From assembly GCF_018446385.1 (NCBI RefSeq), contig NC_056001.1, forward strand, positions 108,974,436 through 109,038,435: a stretch of DNA of 64,000 nt. The letters run 5' to 3'. Below, piece by piece: positions 22,380-33,659 of the stretch (positions are counted from its first letter, which is position 1; every line of letters starts with the position of its first letter). Source of the DNA: Zingiber officinale (lineage: Eukaryota > Streptophyta > Magnoliopsida > Zingiberales > Zingiberaceae). A program made the position numbers and the translations under genes. Under the pieces are notes generated by a model, which had not been told where the DNA came from, did no database searches, and saw only the letters and a program-made list of their open reading frames with translations.

Positions 22380-22890
22380 AAATCGGAGAAGACATCGTCA
22401 AGGATGTCATCGTAAATTTTCTGAAGGCCGGCAAACTTTGGCGGGAGCTAGATAGTGAGATGACCAGCCTCTCTCAGCTGCTTGAGGGTACCTTTTATGC
22501 CGAATCTAAACATCTTTATTGTTCTTTGGCTCAAAAGCCTGTTGAAGTCCCAGGACCAAAGGTTTTCCACTCTCTTGGCTTCTCAGCGCTCGGCCTCTCC
22601 AGTCTTATAACTTTCCATCTCGGCTTTAAGAGAAGCCAGGTTAGCCTTTTTGGCCGTCAGCTCAGCTATTTTACTCACTAGCTCGGATTCATGGGTTAGG
22701 GTGGGCTTGTTAAGTTTGGAGGTTAAAACCTTGGCCTCCACAGTCTTTTTATCTAAATCAAACAGTGTGCATCACCTCCGTGTGCTCTCCGACTTCAACT
22801 TGGACTCTGATGTGATAAGCTGAAGTTATAACCTATCTAAAGCAACCAGATTGGATGAGATCACAGTCATTGAAGCCCAATAATCGGTCG
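22380..22890 (-). pseudogene. Antisense coiled-coil ORF of the Gypsy element
   Basis: Read on minus, one frame runs from about 22880 through ASMTVISSNLVALDRL, then LQLITSESKLKSES, DLDKKTVEAKVLTSKLNK, SELVSKIAELTAKKANLASL and KAEMESYKTGEAER, broken by three single stops. The heptad spacing of I/L/A and the K/E content predict a coiled coil. Tat-lineage elements (Grande, Retand and relatives) are known to carry extra ORFs between pol and the 3' LTR, often antisense and sometimes annotated as 'putative gypsy type transposon'. This location, 0.3 kb before the 3' LTR, fits. Its function is unknown. Confidence 0.65.
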
Positions 22891-23215
22891 TTGCTTCAAA
22901 TCCCAACAATTATTTGTCGCTTCAAATATACCACTTTTTGCATGTGTTATCCATGTGGCGAAAGAATACTAATGGCATTTATTAAGGATGGGATGACGCA
23001 ATCAATCCAATCATTACTACTATAAATACTCGTGTGTGCCTTACCGCACATTTATGACATATGACACGCCCCTTTTCAAGACTCAAGTATAACGATTTAA
23101 AGTACGGATAGTAAAATGACATTAACCCTAGCATGGTGTTCAGTCGAAGATGGCAAAAGGCAATGAAGCACAAGGGTCTAGTCAGTCAAGTTGGTAGCCT
23201 CCTGAAGAGGAGGCT

Positions 23216-24422
23216 TGTGATACGGCGAATAAGGTAGGAGCCCCAGCGGATAATAAAGTTAGGTATGCTAGTTGACGTGAAGGTCAAAATCCAAGAAAGG
23301 TCAACTTAAACATTCGAGTTTCAGGCTAGCTCTTGAAGTCCAATCGCAAGGACAAGTCAAACCCTCAGAAGGAGTAGGGGCATGGTTCCCTAGAGCTCGA
23401 TCGGATGAAGCTGAGTGAACATTTGTAATGACCACAAAGCCCAACATATGTAACCAAGCATCCCAAGTCCCTTGATGAGCACACGAGAAGTTTCTCTTGA
23501 CATTACCGGTCAGATGGTTCCAATTGGACATTTAAGGGGCGTAGCTCTCTAGAGCCGATCGGACATGTCGCAAAATAGATTCCCTAAGCCTTCATAGATT
23601 CCCTAAGCCTTCAAGTGATTAAACCTATAGGGTAGTTGAGTCGTCAAACATCGCTCTAAGTCTATTAAAAGTCCTACCTCCCTACAAAGACCTCACGAAC
23701 ACTCAACCTTCCGAAGTCGATCGGATCTGGTGGTACACCAAGTTTGATCGGACTCCAACAAGGTTGACTCCGCCAAAGAAATATCACTGGAGGCCCATTA
23801 AGACCTCAAACTCCTTGAAGACCCATCAGATTCAAATTTCTCATTTACGGGCCCATAAGACTTTTTCTTAAACGACACATGTGCACTACTAAATAATATC
23901 AATTAAAGGTATGTTAATATGTTTGACCCATCCATCCATTGTCTCATTTAATGCCACGGAAGAGTTTGTGAGAAAAATCCATAAAATGTATCTTTGCAAC
24001 CCATACTTGATACATCTCTACCATCCCTATGATGGAACTACTAGGTACCATTAGGCATGGCGGTAAGATAAATTACATTAGGAGTTACATTATGATAATG
24101 AGATACCTCGTTACATGGGCAAAGGATAAAGGTGCTATATAAGGGGTCCATTCTCCATGCATAGGTAAGCTCTCCAACATTTTCACTGTTCATCACCACT
24201 GTTTTCACGATTACTTGGATTTAGCCCCGAACTAACTTGAGCATCGAAATGACTACGCCAAGATTTATCCTTGACCTGTCTACTAAAGTTTCCTTCTCCC
24301 CTTGTCTCCTGTGGCTTAGTAAGCTAGCTCGAAACTTTAGACTCCCCCACTTCAAGGTCCCCTTGCAACCAACGCAACTCATCTCATCAGTTATATATTT
24401 TCATCGATTTCAGACAAAAACA
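23216..24422 (+). mobile_element. 3' LTR of the Gypsy (Tat-type) element
   Basis: About 1,207 bp from TGTGATACGG to AAAACA, preceded by a short polypurine tract (GAAGAGGAGGCT) as expected for a 3' LTR. It aligns throughout with 3209-4354. It contains a local duplication 'agattccctaagccttca' near 23576-23610. No clean target duplication pairs the outer flanks (AAAAA before 3209, AATGT after 24422). Confidence 0.82.
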
Positions 24423-24900
24423 AATGTGATCTTGCTTGAAGCAAGACATAATATCTTCTAATTGGGTACCATTGACCATTCTTGGTTTTTGAGAAGCAAT
24501 GAACTATTAGCTGCATCGGAACTACCAATGAAGAGGATGCTTCCTACCAAATTCTTCCTAAGTCTTCCAAGCTAATGAAGATCTAGAAACCATGGTGCGT
24601 TGGGTTTTTGATGGGTGACCATTGGGATGACGAACTTCGTCGATTGTTAACCTTGGAAGCATTTTCAAATGGGGATTTTAACAAGACGATAGCATTCTGA
24701 AAAGCTCGAGTAGTGCGATAAATATTTGTCAAACACGAGGTGCGGAGACCGATGGAGCAGTCTTATGCCAATATGAGTAGTATTTGGTTATGACATTGTG
24801 CCGAACACCTTCTCCACGTCGTTGCATAAAGAACAATGTCGCAGCGTTGCCTGAAATCGCTGGGGAAGAGTAGCAAAGCGCCTAAAGAGGTTGTATAGGA
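24423..24900. other. Intergenic DNA, nothing recognised
   Basis: No open frame, RNA gene or terminal repeat was recognised. Confidence 0.5.
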
Positions 24901-24904
24901 AAAA

Positions 24905-25255
24905 GAAAATCTAGTATATTTTTCATCCAATTGAATACCATTTAAATAAAATCTAGTATATTTTCTATCTAATTAAGTACTATTTAAAGAAAATCTAGTA
25001 TATTTTTCATCCAATTGAAATGGAAAAAGAATCGCATTCAATTTGATAAAAAATATACTAAATTCTAATTTAATATACTGAACTTAAGAGGAATTATACT
25101 TATTTTTAGACTTTTTATACTTAAAATATCAAGGACAATTAGGTAAATATATTTGACTAGGAAGTTTAAATAAAGATTTGTTCCAATAAGGGTTGCATGT
25201 AAAATTATATTTACCAATAGAGACTGCATGTAAATTTTCCCTACAATTAGAGAAA
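24905..25255. mobile_element. Half copy of the foldback element found at 52.4-53.05 kb
   Basis: The blocks 'agaatcgcattcaatttgat', 'tatacttatttttagacttt', 'ggacaattaggtaaatat' and 'atagagactgcatgtaaatt' match the right arm of 52388-53055. Internal 'aaaatctagtatatttttca' is repeated three times. The left arm is lost. Confidence 0.65.
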
Positions 25256-25621
25256 ATCCCCCTTTCGGTGCATATATTTTACCTTTTCAAGTTAAAAGAA
25301 CTCCAAATCATTCCAAGATCAAATCCTAAAGAGCAAAAGAAAGGGTATTTTGAAACTACACTGCGATTTAAGTATTTTGAAACTATGCGATCGAGTATGT
25401 GAAGTGAATAATAATAAAAACTTGCTCACATGGTTTAATAAATTGCCGAAAAAACAACTTAAAAACCGATCACAATTTTGCATAAGAATTGTCTCTAATT
25501 TCAGCTTTGGATTAGAATAAACATTATATGTGATACAAAGAAAAACCAATATGATTGTTTTTGAATGAAAGAAGAGAAGCTAAGCAATTACATGGTGGTG
25601 TTGTAAGAAGAGAGAAACCCC

Positions 25622-28600
25622 CTAGTCAGCAAATAGATCTTCATTGTCATCACTGTCTTGTTCAAATATCTGGTATTCGCCATCGCTGCCACCGTCGGCA
25701 CCTAGGGCTTTGTCGGGTTGTTGATACTCAGTTCTTAATGGAAAACCCCGCAAGAGCTCCTCCAAGTAAGCATTTGGTACTTCCTCTCCCATTTCATCTG
25801 TTTAATATATAGGAACTCCCAATTATTGCAAAATTATTTGTATCCATAACATATAGAAATACACCACTACGACTAAGGATCATATATTTGAATGAGAAGC
25901 GTCTAGTTTCAATCGTAGTTACTAGATTCAAACTGTTGAACATGCAAGTTTTAGGTAGATTTTGGCGGGGGAAGATGATCGGTAGGGATAGAGTGATACC
26001 ATTATCAGGGAAGATGCCACCTTCGCGTGCCTATAGCCAGAAATTTCACACAGAGATAATTAGCATAATAAACGATCAAAATCACACGTACATGGAAAAA
26101 CCAAAGACAATAATATACCAGGGTTGGTGATTCATATCCATCGAATTCTTCCTCCTCTTCATTGTCGGTATAAATATTCTCCAGAGCATCCTGATTTGCA
26201 TGCCCTTGATCATTACATGGGGTAGATCTCACCTCAGCCAAGCAATTGGTATCTGTAAGTAATAACATAGATTACAATATTCCACCAGAAAATAAAGTGA
26301 TCAATTCAATAAGGCCTCAATGTAATAAAAGGCAAACCTTTCTCTACAAGTTGATCCTCTTTTGCAACTTTAGGCTTCTTTTTTCTGATCGAAAGTCCAT
26401 TCTTGCACTTTGCTAGAAGTTCACGTGTATAATTTATCAACTCCGCTGCTGCAGCTTTATTTGGACATACCGACAGGTACTGGAGACTCACATGTAATCT
26501 CAGGATTCTTAGAATTGAACCTAAAAACCAACCTGATTCATCCTGCACAAAAACAAAACAAACAAAAAAGGTAAAAAAACATTCTTTTAGATGTCCAGTA
26601 GAAAGTTTCTAGAAGAAGAATTTTAGATGTTAAAATCTGTCTAGTGCAAACATCATTTTTTTTTCATTTATTAATTTCTAAATTTACATTTCATATATTT
26701 AACCTTAGTTCTGATTAATTAAAAACCTTAGTTTCTGCAATTGTCTCCTTAATTGAAGTTTCAAACTTGTTCTAACTGGACAAAACCATAAATATACCAT
26801 CATTTGCTAATCACATACACAGTGGAGGAAGAGGATTAATTCAAATCCGACTAGTAAGTTCATCGAATATCAGTTACATGATTCATCAGTTACACTCCAA
26901 AATCCTGATGTTTATAAATAATAATTACATGATAATATTTGAGTTCTGTAATGTTTTTACTAGATACACCTTTTCCAAATACAAGTTTTCTTTTGAAGAG
27001 GCTAGCATGAATTTTACTTGAACTCTAAAGGATGATTACCAAACTTGCCATCTCAAGAATAATTTAACAATGATCATTAATGATTTATCCACAAACATTA
27101 ACTTACAAAAAAAAAAACAGAGGACAAAACTTACTGTACAGGTTTTCTGTTGTGTAGGCTTTCTTATTTCTTGCTGAATATAGTCATCATCTAGTTCCGC
27201 GAGTTGCAAGCAAGTGAAAGTCTTAGAAGGCCATACTTGAAAGTGGCAAAGCTCTTTCTGTGTCGGATTTGGTGCATGTTCAATCCTACCAAATTATAAA
27301 GTATAGGGAATTTTTTTTTCACTAACCAACAAGAAGAAAAATCAGCAACTTATCGAGGTACAGGTACGCATTCAGATGCATATGTATCTTTACATGAATA
27401 AGTCATTGCTTTGACTGCTAGGAAGACCTTGGGTATAAAACCAACTTTGATTATTGTTTTACTAGTTGTGGGATTTTACAAAGTTGAGATCTGTTAGGAA
27501 ACATCCTACAGGGCAATTCGAAAAGTATTGTACTAACCCAAATAATTTGTTAAAATTGGACTTGGTAAACACTTCAGCTAGCAAGCTTGAAGCTGCTAGA
27601 ATGTTCAATTAGATATAGAAAGTTGAAGTAAGCTTGATCATAGAAAAAAAGTGTCCTTTCTAGCAGATATGGACTACTTAGCTATATACAAAGTTACAAA
27701 TTGATATAATGGTAGTCTGATGATGATGAATAAACTTCATCCAAAAATTGACTATTTCAGCAGAAGATGTTGTTTCAACAATGATTTAATCCTGAATTTT
27801 ATGAAACTTTTTTTACTTGTTCTACAAATATTCTAGAATGTTGCAAATTCAGCTTCCTCTCAAAATCTCATTTTTGAACAGCAGCTACCAATCTCCAAAA
27901 AATCAGAATATCCATGAATTATGGAGATTCCACTACCTTAACCACTGAACTAGGGAGATCTATCATGCTTCTCTCAAGTAAAATTAATATAATTGCAATA
28001 AATCATAACAGTAGTTAGAGAAAATCCAGCATGGACAGATAAAACTCACTCAGCTTTTGAACTCGTAATCTCAGAACATCTTAATTGCAGAGGCACTCGA
28101 AAATCAACCTTCTGGAATCTGTTGAAAGGAATATGACATATTGACAAATGAGAAGAATATCCAGCAGATGAACAAGAAAGGCAATAGAAAAAATAAATTC
28201 AGAAGAAGAAAAAAAATAGACTTACAACACTGTTAATTAGTTAACTAGATGCCCTTTGAAGTTCATTTAACAAATCCATATAAGGAAACAACTACTTCGC
28301 GGGGATACCGCGACATTCACTAGACACATGTAAAAAAATATATCCATAACAAGGCCTTTATCAAACAGAAGGGCAAGTTCGTGTGTATGACGAGTATTGC
28401 AACTTATCATTAATTCTTAGGGCAATAAATGCACATCACATAATTCAGAAGATTCTGAAGACAGGATCAAAAATAGGAGAAAAGGTAAATTGTCTTCTTA
28501 ATCACAATGAACAACAGCGAGGAAAAGGGCAAACTGCAAATAATTAACAACAATCATGTAGTGTAACAAATGACTTGACATCCAAACAAAAGGCCTGTAA

Positions 28601-31600
28601 CAAGATGAAAAAATTAAAATCAAGCTCACAGATTACCACTTGAGAGTCGTAGTTCAAAGATTAAGATATGTACATGGATAAGAGAGAATTCCATGTAGCA
28701 TCACATGAAATGATAGCTAATAGCAAGTATAATACCAAAACCATATTAAAAGAAAGAACATGAGATTGACAGGCATATCACAAAGCCTTGAAAAAAAAAC
28801 TATTACAATGCCAATCAACCTACTGCACTATGCTTATGAATGACATGAATACACAAAGTTAAAAGTAGATACATGCTGTAATAGTAGCTATTGCATACGA
28901 TATTTTTTTCCATCCACAAACTAGCAAGAATTTTTCATATCTGACAAGTAGTTGAGAAGTACAAAAGGTATATTATATGATGTTGAAATTATCAGTTAGT
29001 TTATAGAACACAGTATAAAGTCTTTTGTATCCTCATGGAAAGAAAAAAGCATAAATTAAGGGAAAAAGGAATGTTTCTTACATCCGTGACTCAGGATCAA
29101 TGCGAGGATCATATCCTTTTCTGATCCAGAAACGTCCAAATGGTCCAGTAGAGAAGTAGTATCCAGCTCTAAAGAGAAGCCTGAGAATATCAAGAAATCA
29201 TGAACAAAATGCTAAAAAAATGTCATAATCACATATCATAATGAAAATATAACAGCAAAATATAAAGCATCGTACACAACGAGCACAAGATAAACTGTAA
29301 TTTTAAACTGAGCCATATGAGAATCATCTTGCCATCTCAATAATTCTAGTCTATTGTGAAGAATGTTTTAGAAAACAAGAAAAGAAATACCTTTTCAGAT
29401 GGTTTGCAGAAACCTGATGGCCATCATGCCGTAGGCGCTCATAAAGTGACCATCTAGGCCATATTGGTTTCTCTTTGAAAAGATTTGATACAGCAAACTG
29501 GCACTCCCATTCAATTGTGTCTTTTGAAATGTGAGCTTCCCAGTTAAACAATTTAGGAATTTTTATGAACCTTAAGGATGACAAAAAGAAAAGGAAAGAA
29601 TGCAATGGAAATCATGGGAAGTATTTTGACTAACAAAATCCCCAACTTTGAAGAGATAGATCAAATAAAAGCAATAAGTTAGATGGTCTAGTCTCCACAA
29701 AACGGAGAGATGATTACTGCATGGGGCATTGCCACCAAGACTCCAAGAGGTCTAGAGGTCAATTCCTAACAAGGTTCCTATGCAATGGTCACTGTTCAAA
29801 AGACAAAAAAAAAGTCTCTACGAATGACTGTGGGACTGGTCGTGTGGGGCGCCCGAGGTCAGCGCATGACTTGTTGCCACCAATAAGTCAGATGATCTAA
29901 ACATGTACAATCACAGAAGCTAATTATCCTTAACTTCAGCTTTGGAATGTCAATATCCACATCACTATACAGATGTATTAAAAGGTCTCTTGAGTTTCAG
30001 TTCAGAACCATATTTGTTATCAAATTTCATCTAGTGACTCCGTGAAGTTGAAAACGAACTAGAATTAAAGGCACATTCTGTTCACTCATGGTTTGCCAAA
30101 TCGAGATCAAGATCAGGATTTGTATGTTAAAGCATATCCAAGCAAATGGTACACTGGATATGGAAACTTATTCAAAGATCATTTCAAGCTGAAGAAAGAC
30201 CAAATAAATAGGTAATCAAGCGATCACAAATAAGTAAGCATTGTAAACACAGGCCTTAAAAGCAAATATATTGTCTTCTTCTATAGGATGGACTGTCTTG
30301 CCTAGTCAAGAATCTATTTATCTAATAACAATGACTAAAAAGAAAATGCTTTTTACTAACCACATGTAGGCTCCAACAAAATGATTGCTAACAAGTATTC
30401 TCAAGTCAAATTCAGTTTAATAGAAAACACAAGAAGATGAATTGCCATACAAGTTCCTATGTAACATTAAGAGGCAAATGTCCAAAAGGATATTTTCTAT
30501 TTCAAAAGAGATTGCAAGACAGGGCTCAATGTACATCTGCAAAAATAAGAAAACACATTTAATAACAAAGAGATATATGCATAAGGCATGGAAGATCAAA
30601 GTCAGACTAATATGTGGGGTAAAAAAACCATGGAAAGCTACAATTTGGAAGATAATACCACTGAAGTATAAAACAAGCTTCAGTAAACCTTTAGTAGAAT
30701 ATGTGATGGTTAAGAAACAATCAAAGAAAAAATCAGAAAGGATGTTCAAGGATTCATAAGCCACAACTTGAAGTGTTTAATCAATTTGAAAGTCACATCA
30801 ATTTTGACCCCAACAAAAACAACCAATAAACTTTTTTTTTTGTACCCTTTTGCGCAATCTCATGATTCTATCTATTCATTCTATTGTCATGAAAAGACAA
30901 AAAAAAAGTATAGGATATTTTGTATATGTTGATCGTGGACTACTTGGCCCCCCTTGACAACATTGTTGACAGCATTGTTATGTAAAAATGAAAGAGGGTG
31001 CTTGCTATTTCCCTACTCTTCAGGGTTTTCATTGCACTCCATTCGGAGATGATGATTAGTGAAATTAAGCATGCACAAATTTATTATATCATTCACAGAA
31101 AAGTTTTCTCATCAGGTATCACTGGACCTGAGAGTCAACACAATTAAACCATAAGTCTCATTCAGACATGCTATAGTGTTTCAAATGGTCTTTTCTTATA
31201 TGTCCTTATGGAGTGATGCACGATTGTGCATGAATGCTAATATCAGTCATCAAGGATTTTGGATAGCCTTGCAAAAGTGAGATTTGCATGAATAATGAAA
31301 TGTGAACAGTCAATAATGATGTGTATATGTATATAAACACTAAATATGGTTTGGCACTGAAATCCAATGGAAGGTACCTCCCACTTATGTTCCATGACTC
31401 CCTTTTGAATGCTCTTGGAGAACAATTTTGCTGGTGGGTTAAGCCTGCATCATTATAGAGTAGATATAAGCTAGGATATCTAACTCCATAAATATATAAG
31501 CATTGGGTGCTAGAGATGCCATCACGAAAAAAAATAGAATGAGATAGCATTAACTGCAAAAGAATTAGTTCTGGCATCAAATAGCATGTGAAGTAGGAGC

Positions 31601-32965
31601 AAGTCAATGGTTAGGATATACAGTATATAAGAAATTAAAAATGGTTCTTAAAGGAAAAACTGCAAGAATAAAACAAAAACAATAACATGCAGTTCCATAC
31701 AAAAAAAAACAATTTATGTTCTTTTTTAGCAAACCAAATGCTGGGTACAACATCATTAGGAGATATTTGCATGAATTTTGATAAATCAAAAATCAAATTT
31801 AAATACATGGAAAGTTATCCATCCATGTTCTATGCCATTAATATAGCTAAATCATGAAAGAAAACTGTTAGCCGCAAAGAATGATAGTAGCTAGTTGCAA
31901 CTTGTCCTAGTAGTCATATACAGAGCCTCATATGGGACAGGAATACAGAAATGAGTAAGCTAGCAAATACTTCTTTGTCAATAAAGAACGAGGGTAAGTG
32001 ATACATAATTACAAGAAGACTATCTTACACTATATTTTCTGGCCTGTCTTTCAGTGAAAATAGTGGTGGAACTAACATCATCACACCTGTTCCATCCATG
32101 TCAACAATACCATCCTGTTCTGTATTAAAAAAAATGAATGGTCAACTACTAGACTATAGGAATTAGCAACAAAGAGTTAATTTGGATAGAGGGAAAACGA
32201 TATCTAATTGTATGTACTCAGAGAATGGGCAAAATAATAATCATAAGTTAAATTCAAGAAGATCAATTAGCATTACCTAGTTCTGGTTCTTCATCAGACG
32301 TCCAAGGTCGCTTCTTTCCTCTTGCTTCAGCAGCATGAACGCCAATAACATACTGGTAATCTATCATTCCTGCAGCACCACCCAGATATTAAGCATAAAT
32401 ACCAGAAGAAAAAAAAAGGAAACAAAACTTGTCCTTTCCAGAGATAAATAAACGGCTGAACTAGAGGCAAGACCCACCTTCAAAAGTATAAGCACGATTC
32501 ACCCGTGAAACAATCTCTGCCGAAAGACTCTCTTCTCCCGGCGGTTCCACTACGGGCCCGCCTTCTCCTGCCCCGCTGGAGTGCGATTGTTCCTCGCCCC
32601 TAGTCTTCCTGATCCTGAGGAGAAGACTCGTCGATGCACGAATCTCGCCGAAGGTCGGGTGAGAGTAGGGGTCCTCGGGGCGAAAGCGAAGCTCCAAATT
32701 AGTAGTTTCCGAGCTCCGCGCCTAATGGCAAGGAAAGCACATCTACAACCGGCGAAGTATAGAAATGCAGACCTCTCAAGATCGAAGCTTTAAGCGAAGT
32801 AAATACCTTAGCAATCTCGGCGAGGCCACCAAGGGTCTCGATGGCGCGCTCGGTGGAGGAAGGGTATCCCGGGTAGTGTACAGAGAAGGCGCTGGCCTCC
32901 GGAAGCACGCCGGAGACCTCGCCGTCTCTTATCACGGCGGAGGGCTTTCCCTGGTCGTCGCCCAT
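25622..32965 (-). CDS. GTF3C5: Transcription factor IIIC subunit 5 (tau95/TFC1 homologue), 14 exons
   Basis: Exons on minus: 32965-32807, 32721-32478, 32369-32277, 32119-32029, 31444-31378, 30536-30494, 29562-29391, 29180-29082, 28118-28050, 27285-27135, 26542-26338, 26252-26119, 26030-26000, 25797-25622. They sum to 1,734 nt, 577 residues, with an unbroken frame. Family blocks: VHYPGYPSS with AIETLGG (about 30-47), LELRFRPEDPYSHPTFGE (about 62-79), WECQFAVSNLF and PIWPRWSLYERL (about 251-275), FGRFWIRKGYDPRIDPESR with VDFRVP (about 305-335), and an acidic tail ending GEYQIFEQDSDDNEDLFAD. The protein belongs to TFIIIC, which binds A/B boxes of tRNA genes and recruits TFIIIB for RNA polymerase III. 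All introns are GT-AG except the sixth (30493-29563), which has U12-type signals. It is head-to-head with the calmodulin-binding gene, starts 695 bp apart. Intron boundaries are hand-placed. Confidence 0.93.
29563..30493 (-). other. Probable U12-type intron with AT-AA ends in the TFIIIC subunit gene
   Basis: After GAAATAGAAA the intron begins ATATCCTTTT, matching the minor-spliceosome 5' splice consensus (RTATCCTTT). Near its end, TCATCCTTAAGG matches the U12 branch site (TTCCTTRAY) about 13 nt before the junction, with no long polypyrimidine tract. Frame continuity (FEIE-KIPKLFNW) needs the intron to end ..CATAA, giving AT-AA. No GT donor is available in the conserved position. Confidence 0.82.
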
Positions 32966-33414
32966 GTACTCGACTCAGGAACTCAGCGCCGGAGGGTTTT
33001 GGAGGCCCACGAAGGATGTTCGTAGCGGAAGAGATCGAAATAAATTTAACTTTTTCAGGAAAAATATTAGTTAGACAAAATCGCCCCCATAGTTTGCTGT
33101 TTCTTAAAAAAATACTCCTAAATATTTCAAATGACCGTTTTACCCTTTATATAAAAATCATTAACAAATTAGAATTATAAATATTAAATATTATTTTAAA
33201 AATAATAATTAACTTGGCGCATAGAGTGAAGTCAACCACTTTTTTTCTATGCGAGAAAAATTAAAAGTCCAACGTTGACCCGGTCCGAACCCCTCGATCG
33301 TTGAACAGATTGGCGTTGGAAACAACCCGCCCGACTTTTTCTCTCCTCCTTCTCGCCCACAACAAAACTAACGAACAATCTGCAAATTAAAAATCCCCTT
33401 TCGCTTCGAGGATC
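32966..33414. promoter_or_regulatory. Shared divergent promoter region
   Basis: About 450 bp between the minus-strand TFIIIC subunit start and the plus-strand transcript of the calmodulin-binding gene. It contains AT-rich DNA and 'agtccaacgttgacccggtc' near 33265, with a TTGACC W-box core. No certain TATA box was placed. Confidence 0.45.
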
Positions 33415-33653
33415 ATGGATTCATCATCGTTTCTCTCCAGGTGCAAAGATTATGATATTCCTCTAATTTATTGATTTACTGATAGATTTTGTGGAGAGAT
33501 TTTTTTTTTTAAAGAATTGTTGATGATATATATCTTATCGTCTTCTTCTTTACTTTTTCTTTAATTGATTTGTTTGTTACGGAAAGTTTTCGATTTTTTG
33601 CGTTGCAAATCCGAGTAATTTCTCGGAATTTATTTCGATCCTACAGTAGTTGA
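33415..33653 (+). promoter_or_regulatory. Short upstream ORF split by a 5'-UTR intron
   Basis: ATG at 33415 opens MDSSSFLS. A GT-AG intron (33441-33646, CAG/gtgcaa..ctacag) follows. If spliced, the frame ends SS-stop at 33653, only 6 nt before the main ATG at 33660, for a 10-residue uORF. Unspliced RNA would give a different tail. Its effect on translation is inference. Confidence 0.5.
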
Positions 33654-33659
33654 CTTGGC

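Noticed and set aside
30417-30764. 115-codon and 105-codon ORFs on both strands
   Set aside because: They overlap exon 6 and the U12-type intron of the TFIIIC subunit gene; only 43 bp of the minus frame is coding.
32694-32697. Alternative acceptor TTGGAG for exon 2 of the TFIIIC subunit
   Set aside because: It drops conserved LELRF residues; the acceptor CCATTAG at 32722 keeps the frame and the family sequence.
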